A stretch of DNA of 64,000 bases from Nocardioides islandensis (GTDB taxonomy: Bacteria; Actinomycetota; Actinomycetes; Propionibacteriales; Nocardioidaceae): contig NZ_JADKPN010000005.1 in the NCBI RefSeq assembly GCF_015352455.1, positions 1-64,000 on the forward strand, read 5' to 3'. The position numbers were made by a program, and so were the translations under genes. Under the pieces are notes generated by a model, which did no database searches, had not been told where the DNA came from, and was given only the letters and a program-made list of their open reading frames with translations. Positions within the stretch are counted from its first letter, which is position 1, and each line of letters starts with the position of its first letter. Positions 58,890 to 64,000 of this stretch are shown one piece after another.

Positions 58890-61346
58890 GTGTCTCCCGC
58901 AGAACTGCCTGACCGCGCCCGCGTCGTCGTCATCGGAGGGGGCGTCATCGGCGCCTCGATCGCCTACCACCTCGGCCACCTGGGGTGGGGCGACGACGTC
59001 GTGCTGCTGGAGCGGGACCGGCTGACCAGCGGCACCACGTGGCATGCCGCGGGGCTGATGACCTGCTTCGGGTCGTTCTCGGAGACCAGCACGGGCATCC
59101 GGCTGTACTCGCGCGAGCTCTACGAGAACCTCGAGCGGGAGACCGGGCAGGCGACCGGGTTCAAGCCGGTCGGACTCATCGAGGCCGCGGCCGACACGGA
59201 CCGGCTCGAGGAGTACCGGAGAGTCGCGGCGTTCCAGCGGCACCTCGGGCTGGAGGTCGAGGAGATCTCGCCGGCGGAGATCGGCAAGCTGTTCCCCTGG
59301 GCGAAGACCGACGACCTGGTGGCCGGCTTCCACGTACCCGGCGACGGCCGGGTCAACCCCGTCGACCTGACCACCGCGCTGGCCAAGGGCGCGCGGATGA
59401 AGGGCGTCCGCGTGTACGAGGGCGTGGCGGTCGACGACGTCGCCACCGAGCAGCGCGGGCAGCTCGACTCGGTCACCGGGGTACGGGTCGGGGACGGGGT
59501 CATCGAGTGCGAGTACGTCGTCAACGCCACCGGCATGTGGGCGCGCGAGCTGGCGCTCAAGTCCGGGCTGAACGTGCCCAACACCGCGGCCGAGCACTAC
59601 TACCTGATCACCGACACCATCGACGGGCTCGGGCCTGACACCCCTGTCTTCGAGGACCCCGCGGCGCACGGCTACTACCGCGAGGAGGGCGGCGGCATGA
59701 TGGTCGGCCTCTTCGAGCCGAAGGCCGCCGCGTGGCACCCCGAGGGCGTGCCGGCCGGGTCGTCGTTCACGAAGATCCAGCCGGACTGGGACCGAATGGG
59801 GCCGTTCCTCGAGACCGCGATGGCGCGCGTGCCGGTGACGCTCGAGGCCGGCGTACGGACGTTCTTCTGCGGCCCCGAGTCGTTCACGCCGGACCTCTCG
59901 CCGATCGTCGGCGAGGCGCCGGGCACCCGCGGGTACTTCGTCGCCGCCGGCATGAACTCCGTCGGCGTCCTCTCCGCCGGCGGCCTCGGCCGCGTCGTCG
60001 CGCAGTGGATCGTCGACGGCAGGCCGGACGTCGACGTGACCGGCTTCGACGTCGACCGCTTCCGCGCGTACCAGGCCGAGGAGACGTACCGCGCCACGCG
60101 CACCACCGAGATCCTCGGCACCGTGTACGCCGCGCACACGCCCGGCAAGCAGCTGTACTCCGCCCGCGGCGCCAAGCTCTCCCCGGTGCACGACCGGCTG
60201 GTCGCGAACGGCGGCTACCTCCGCGAGGTCTCCGGCTGGGAGGGCGCGGACTGGTTCGCCGGACCGGGACAGACGCCGCAGGCGACACCCACCTGGGGCC
60301 ACGCCGACTGGTGGTCGCGCTGGGAGGCCGAGCACCGGGTGGTCCGCGAGGACGTCGGCCTGATGGACATGTCGTTCATGTCGAAGTTCCGCGTGACCGG
60401 CCCGGGCGCCGGCCGCCTGCTCGACCACGTCTCGGCGGGGGCGGTCGACGGCGAGCCCGAGCGGATCACCTACACCCAGTGGCTGGACGACGACGGCCGG
60501 CTCCAGGCCGACCTCACCGTCACCAAGCTCGCCGACGACGACTTCTGGGTCGTCGCGTCCGACACCGCCCACGGCCACGTGCTCGCCTGGTTGGCCAGGT
60601 ACATCGGCGACGCCGACGCGACCGTCGAGGACTGCACGGAGGTCTGGGCGCAGCTCAACGTCCAGGGCCCGCGGTCGCGTGACGTCCTGACCACGCTCAC
60701 CGACGCCGACCTCGGCAACGACGCCTTCCCGTTCCGCACGGCGCGCTTCGTCGAGCTCGCAGGAGTGCGCGTGCTGCTCGTCCGCATCACCTACGTCGGG
60801 GAGCTGGGCTACGAGCTGTACCTCCCCGCCGACGGCGCCCTCACCGTCTACGACGCGGTCATCGGCGCCGGTGCGCAGCCCGTCGGCCTCAAGACGCTCG
60901 CCAGCTGCCGGATGGAGAAGGGCTACCGCGACTTCGGCCACGACATCGACAACACCGACCACGTCATCGAGGCGGGGCTCGGCTTCGCGGTCGACCTCGA
61001 CAAGCCCGACTTCGTCGGCAAGGACGCGGTCGCCGCCTTCAAGGCACAGGGCGTCCCGCGCCGGCGACTCGTCCAGGTCCGGCTCACCGACCCCGAGCCC
61101 GTCCTGCACCACGCCGAGCTGGTGCTCCGCGACGGCGAGGTGGCCGGCTACGTGCGCGCGGCGTCGTACGGCTGGACCCTCGGCGGCGCCGTCGGCCTCG
61201 CCATGCTCGACGCCGGCGACCAGCCGCTGACCGCCGACTGGCTGAAGGCCGGCACCTGGACCGTCGACGTCGCTGGCACGGCGTACGACGCCGTGGTCTC
61301 GCTGCGGCCGATGTACGACGCGACCAACGAGCGCATCAAGGCCTGA
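58890..61346 (+). CDS. FAD-dependent dimethylglycine/sarcosine-type dehydrogenase with GcvT domain
   Basis: An 818-residue two-part enzyme. Residues 1 to ~370 form a DAO-type FAD oxidoreductase (GGGVIG at 16-21; GTTWHAAGL with His52, the usual covalent FAD site). An FAO_M linker follows (~375-430). The C-terminal half resembles aminomethyltransferase GcvT (DVGLMDMSFMSKFRVTGPGA, NVQGPRSRDVL, ELGYELYLP, CRMEKGYRDFGHDIDNTDHV), which accepts the one-carbon unit onto tetrahydrofolate. It should N-demethylate dimethylglycine, sarcosine or a related amine. No folate or choline-pathway genes are adjacent, so the exact substrate is open. The GTG start fits the FAD motif spacing. Confidence 0.9.
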   Translation: MSPAELPDRARVVVIGGGVIGASIAYHLGHLGWGDDVVLLERDRLTSGTTWHAAGLMTCFGSFSETSTGIRLYSRELYENLERETGQATGFKPVGLIEAAADTDRLEEYRRVAAFQRHLGLEVEEISPAEIGKLFPWAKTDDLVAGFHVPGDGRVNPVDLTTALAKGARMKGVRVYEGVAVDDVATEQRGQLDSVTGVRVGDGVIECEYVVNATGMWARELALKSGLNVPNTAAEHYYLITDTIDGLGPDTPVFEDPAAHGYYREEGGGMMVGLFEPKAAAWHPEGVPAGSSFTKIQPDWDRMGPFLETAMARVPVTLEAGVRTFFCGPESFTPDLSPIVGEAPGTRGYFVAAGMNSVGVLSAGGLGRVVAQWIVDGRPDVDVTGFDVDRFRAYQAEETYRATRTTEILGTVYAAHTPGKQLYSARGAKLSPVHDRLVANGGYLREVSGWEGADWFAGPGQTPQATPTWGHADWWSRWEAEHRVVREDVGLMDMSFMSKFRVTGPGAGRLLDHVSAGAVDGEPERITYTQWLDDDGRLQADLTVTKLADDDFWVVASDTAHGHVLAWLARYIGDADATVEDCTEVWAQLNVQGPRSRDVLTTLTDADLGNDAFPFRTARFVELAGVRVLLVRITYVGELGYELYLPADGALTVYDAVIGAGAQPVGLKTLASCRMEKGYRDFGHDIDNTDHVIEAGLGFAVDLDKPDFVGKDAVAAFKAQGVPRRRLVQVRLTDPEPVLHHAELVLRDGEVAGYVRAASYGWTLGGAVGLAMLDAGDQPLTADWLKAGTWTVDVAGTAYDAVVSLRPMYDATNERIKA

Positions 61347-61357
61347 CGCCGCACGCA

Positions 61358-61457
61358 GGTCGAGGAGGGACGAAGTCCCGTCACGAGACCCGGCGAGCGG
61401 TCAGGGGTCGTGTCACGGGGTCTCGTGACAGGCGCTAGCGCGCCTTCCTCGACCAGC
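61358..61457. repeat. Head-to-head pair of CACGAGACCC-type palindromic elements
   Basis: GGTCGAGGAGGGACGAAGTC continuing to CCGTCACGAGACCC (61358-61391) faces an opposed copy at 61417-61457, whose 41 bases equal the reverse complement of 6961-7001. As at 6961-7064, the pair lies between convergent genes (the dehydrogenase and an SDR) and could act as a two-way terminator. Confidence 0.8.
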
Positions 61458-61463
61458 GGTGAC

Positions 61464-62240
61464 CTACTTCGGAGGCATCCGGATGCCGCCGTCGACGCGG
61501 ATCGTCTCGCCGTTCATGTAGGTGTTGGTCAGGCAGGCGAGCACCATGCCCGCCAGCTCGTCCGGAGTGCCCAGGCGCTTGGGGAACAGCACCGACTGGC
61601 CGAGCTGCTCCTTGAAGGCCTCCGGCTCCGGCGCGAAGTCGTAGATCGGGGTGTCCACGAGGCCGGGCGCCACGGTGTTGAGGCGGATCGCCGAGGCCGC
61701 GAGGTCGCGGGCCACCGGCAGCGTGAGGCCGACGAGGCCGCCCTTGGACGCGGCGTACGCCGCCTGGCCGATCTGCCCGTCGAACGCCGCCACCGACGAC
61801 ACGTTCACGATCGCGCCGCGCTCGCCCGAGGTGTCGGGCTCGTTGCGGCTCATCGCGGTGGCCGCGATCCGCACGGTGTCGAACGTGCCGACCAGGTTGA
61901 TCGCGATGACCTTCTTGAAGACGTCGAGGTCGTGCGCCGACTCGTAGGTCCCGTCGCGGCCGACCGTGCGCTGCGCCGAGCCGATGCCGGCCGAGCAGAC
62001 CAGCGCGCGCAACGGGCCCATCTCGAGCGCCTGGTCGACCGCGGTCACGATCTGGTCGGTCCGCGTCACGTCGACCGGGACGAACATCCCGCCGATCTCG
62101 CCGGCGAGCGCCTCGCCCTTCTCGGCGTTCAGGTCGGCGATGACGACGCGCGCACCCTGGGCGGCCAGTGCTCGGGCGCACGCGGCGCCGATGCCGGACG
62201 CGCCGCCGGTGACGAGTGCTGAGGCTCCCTCGAAGTCCAT
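61464..62240 (-). CDS. SDR-family 3-hydroxyacyl-CoA dehydrogenase-like oxidoreductase
   Basis: A 258-residue SDR resembling type II 3-hydroxyacyl-CoA dehydrogenases (HSD10/FadB2-like). TGGASGIG is near residues 11-18, IADLN after strand 2 favours NAD(H), VNVSSVAAFDG carries the catalytic Ser, and YAASKGGLVGLT the Tyr/Lys. The late VAPGLVDTPIYD segment is typical. It would oxidise 3-hydroxyacyl-CoA or a similar alcohol. ATG 62240 follows TAGGCT by 7 nt, so it has its own leaderless promoter, right beside a repeat element. Confidence 0.85.
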   Translation of the reverse strand: MDFEGASALVTGGASGIGAACARALAAQGARVVIADLNAEKGEALAGEIGGMFVPVDVTRTDQIVTAVDQALEMGPLRALVCSAGIGSAQRTVGRDGTYESAHDLDVFKKVIAINLVGTFDTVRIAATAMSRNEPDTSGERGAIVNVSSVAAFDGQIGQAAYAASKGGLVGLTLPVARDLAASAIRLNTVAPGLVDTPIYDFAPEPEAFKEQLGQSVLFPKRLGTPDELAGMVLACLTNTYMNGETIRVDGGIRMPPK

Positions 62241-62254
62241 GGTGGCGAGCCTAT

Positions 62255-62299
62255 GGTCTCGACACGCTCGGCCGTGGACGGCCTCCCGGCTCGACCACC
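62255..62299 (-). repeat. GGTGGTCGAG...TCGAGACC palindromic element
   Basis: A 45-bp copy: GGTCTCGACACGCTCGGCCG, TGGACGGCC core, then TCCCGGCTCGACCACC. The ends match the nrdR and LLM-gene copies while the centre differs. It is placed between the dapF stop and the SDR promoter. Confidence 0.75.
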
Positions 62300-62304
62300 C
62301 TGAC

Positions 62305-63132
62305 TCAGAGGGAGGTCGTCCCCCGGGCCACGAAGACGGCAGGCCCGGTCAGGTACACGTGACCCTCGGGGCTCCACGTGACCGCCAGCATCCCGCCGGG
62401 GACGTCGACGCGGTACATCGCCTGCTCGCCGGTGACCGTCGGGTCCGCGCCGTCGGCCACCGCGGTCGCGACCATGACGGCGCCCGCGCCGGTGCCGCAC
62501 GAGCGGGTCTCCCCCGAGCCGCGCTCGTGCACGCGCATGCCGACGTGCACGTCGCCGCGACGCACCACCAGCTCGACGTTGACGCCGTCCGGGTACGTCG
62601 CGGGGTCGTGCTCCGGAGCCCGCGTGAGGTCGAGGCCGGCCAGGGTCGACTCGTCGTCGACGAACGCGACCGCGTGCGGGTTGCCCATGTCGACGTGAAG
62701 GGCGGGCCAGCTGCGGTCGCCGACGCCCACCTTGGTCTCGCCGAGCACCGTGGCCGTGCCCAGGTCGACCGTGACGTTCTCCCCGTCGACGTCGAGCATC
62801 TTCATCCCGTCGCGGGTCCCGACCAGGAACGGCGTGGCCGGCTCGACCAACCCCTCGTCGACGAGGTACCGGGCGAACAGCCGGATCCCGTTGCCACACA
62901 TCTCCGCGACCGACCCGTCGGCGTTGCGGTAGTCCATGAACCAGTGGTCGTCCTCGCGGACGACGCGCAGGACACCGTCGCCGCCGATCCCGGCCCGCCG
63001 GTCGCATAGCGCCCGCACCCGCCCGGCCATCTGCTCCGGGCTCAGCCCGCCGTGGACGGTCCCGTCATGGTCCGGCAGCAGCACGAAGTCGTTCTCCGTG
63101 CCGTGGCCCTTGAGGAACGGGTAGCTACCCAC
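62305..63132 (-). CDS. dapF: Diaminopimelate epimerase
   Basis: A 275-residue PLP-independent epimerase converting LL- to meso-diaminopimelate for lysine and peptidoglycan. Catalytic Cys79 is in AEMCGNGIR and Cys212 in RSCGTGAG; GTENDFVLLPD opens the N-terminal half. GTG 63132 is preferred over the upstream in-frame start at 63171, because family sequence starts at SYPFLKGHGTENDF. It overlaps the miaA stop by 8 bases, so the two are one operon, as in other actinobacteria. Confidence 0.96.
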   Translation of the reverse strand: MGSYPFLKGHGTENDFVLLPDHDGTVHGGLSPEQMAGRVRALCDRRAGIGGDGVLRVVREDDHWFMDYRNADGSVAEMCGNGIRLFARYLVDEGLVEPATPFLVGTRDGMKMLDVDGENVTVDLGTATVLGETKVGVGDRSWPALHVDMGNPHAVAFVDDESTLAGLDLTRAPEHDPATYPDGVNVELVVRRGDVHVGMRVHERGSGETRSCGTGAGAVMVATAVADGADPTVTGEQAMYRVDVPGGMLAVTWSPEGHVYLTGPAVFVARGTTSL

Positions 63133-64000
63133 CCAGGAATGGTCCCACGGCGGCCAGCGCCTGCTCGACACGTCCCGGGTCGTCGTACCGCACCCACACC
63201 ACCCGCGGGTCCTTGCGGAACCACGAGTCCTGCCGGCGCGCGAACCTGCGCGTCGCGACGACCGTCCGCTCGCGCGCCTCGTCGAGGCTCAGCTCACCGT
63301 CCAGGTACGCCGTCACCTCGCGGTACCCGATCGCCGTCGAGGCCGTGCGGCCCTCGCGCAGCCCCCGGTCCAGCAAGTCGGCGACCTCGTCGACGAACCC
63401 CCCCTCGAACATCGCCGCCACCCGCCGCTCGATGCGCTCGTGCAGGGTCGGCCGGTCGATGTCGACGCCGACCTGCACGGTCGCTGGGTCGGCGTACTCC
63501 AGCGTCGGCAGCGTCGCGGAGAAGGGCCGGCCGGTCAGCTCGACGACCTCGAGCGCGCGCACGACGCGGCGGCCGTTGTCGGGGCGGATGTTCCCGGCCG
63601 CCACCGGGTCCCGTTCGGCCAGTCGCTGGTGCAGGGCCTCCGCGCCGACGGCGGCGAGCTCGCCCTCGAGCCGGCGTCGCACCTCCTCGTCGGTCCCCGG
63701 GAACTCGAACCGGTCCAGGACCGCCCGCACGTACAGCGCCGACCCGCCCACGAGCACCGGCACCCGACCGCGCCCTCGCAGCTCCGCGACGGCGGCACGC
63801 GCCCAGCCCTGGAACTCGGCGACGGTCAGCGGCTCGACCACGTCGAGCACGTCCAGGAGGTGGTGCTCGATCCCGCGCCGCTCGGCGACCGGCTGCTTCG
63901 CCGTGCCGATGTCCATGCCGCGATACACCGCCATCGCGTCGGTGTTCACGATCTCGCCGCCGAGCCTCTCGGCCAGGTCCAGCGCCAGCTCGCTCTTGCC
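63125..64000 (-). CDS. miaA: tRNA dimethylallyltransferase, N-terminus cut by window edge
   Basis: The 3' part of miaA (about 291 residues visible), which adds a dimethylallyl group to A37 of tRNAs reading UNN codons. At the window edge the P-loop end GKSELALDLA is visible, followed by IVNTDAMAVYRGMDIGTAKQ, HHLLDVLDVVEPLTVAEFQ, VGGSALYVRAVLDRFEFPGT and the late RRFARRQDSWFRKDPRV. The first few residues up to GKS lie beyond base 64000. It is upstream of, and overlaps, dapF. Confidence 0.95.
   Translation of the reverse strand, partial: GKSELALDLAERLGGEIVNTDAMAVYRGMDIGTAKQPVAERRGIEHHLLDVLDVVEPLTVAEFQGWARAAVAELRGRGRVPVLVGGSALYVRAVLDRFEFPGTDEEVRRRLEGELAAVGAEALHQRLAERDPVAAGNIRPDNGRRVVRALEVVELTGRPFSATLPTLEYADPATVQVGVDIDRPTLHERIERRVAAMFEGGFVDEVADLLDRGLREGRTASTAIGYREVTAYLDGELSLDEARERTVVATRRFARRQDSWFRKDPRVVWVRYDDPGRVEQALAAVGPFLGG

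Noticed and set aside
1..64000. tRNA or rRNA genes
   Set aside because: A scan for TTCGAATCC/TTCAAATCC-type T-loops with matching acceptor arms and for rRNA landmarks gave nothing convincing.

Overview
The window is high-GC DNA, typically over 70 percent by eye, densely packed with genes joined by 4-base NTGA stop/start overlaps. It carries a recognisable actinobacterial core: miaA-dapF, hflX, dinG, lexA, a LysM gene beside lexA, nrdR-nrdJ, glgC/glgA in the Rv1213/Rv1212c-type arrangement, and DUF3052. Gene content, the wax-ester synthase, the 13E12-type HNH protein and the short palindromic intergenic repeats suggest a Nocardioides-like member of the Propionibacteriales. That placement is inference from family knowledge, not from a marker-gene comparison.

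Layout. 1-7 kb: the end of an HNH endonuclease gene overlapping a P-loop kinase; a GT39/GT2 cell-envelope glycosyltransferase pair followed by a broken GtrA remnant; then a Baeyer-Villiger-type monooxygenase, an SDR and a DUF402 protein in one operon. 7-19 kb: a DinB2-like polymerase with a Leu steric gate, a FUSC membrane protein, WS/DGAT, several secreted or lipoprotein genes, and an orphan Type III-like DNA methyltransferase. 19-28 kb: glycogen/maltose-1-phosphate genes, an LLM-hemerythrin fusion, a SulP transporter and a propeller lipoprotein. 28-34 kb: an accessory stretch of hypotheticals ending in a lower-GC 1022-residue PLD nuclease-helicase-DUF3427 protein, the best candidate for a defence gene here.

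34-49 kb is the genome-maintenance block: class II ribonucleotide reductase (nrdJ), its regulator nrdR behind NrdR and DnaA-like boxes, a LysM cell-division-inhibitor-like gene and lexA, both with LexA boxes, a 1409-residue SARP-STAND-propeller protein, an RTX protein, a PAP2 protein and DinG. 49-53 kb: a polyamine-type ABC transporter operon. 53-64 kb: an acidic TSP3-like exported protein, a hydrolase, gamma-glutamyltransferase, HflX, a PIG-L deacetylase, a dimethylglycine/sarcosine-type dehydrogenase, an SDR, dapF and the 3' part of miaA.

Two patterns run through the whole window. First, a family of roughly 45-bp palindromic elements (GGTGGTCGAG...TCGAGACCCC and a CACGAGACCCC variant) sits at gene ends and, in four cases, supplies coding sequence: the linker of the LLM-hemerythrin fusion and the C-termini of NrdR, the DNA methyltransferase and the DUF402 protein. 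Second, at least fifteen start codons lie 6-7 nt after a TANNNT -10 box with no Shine-Dalgarno site, which indicates widespread leaderless transcription. No CRISPR array, tRNA, rRNA, integrase or transposase was seen.
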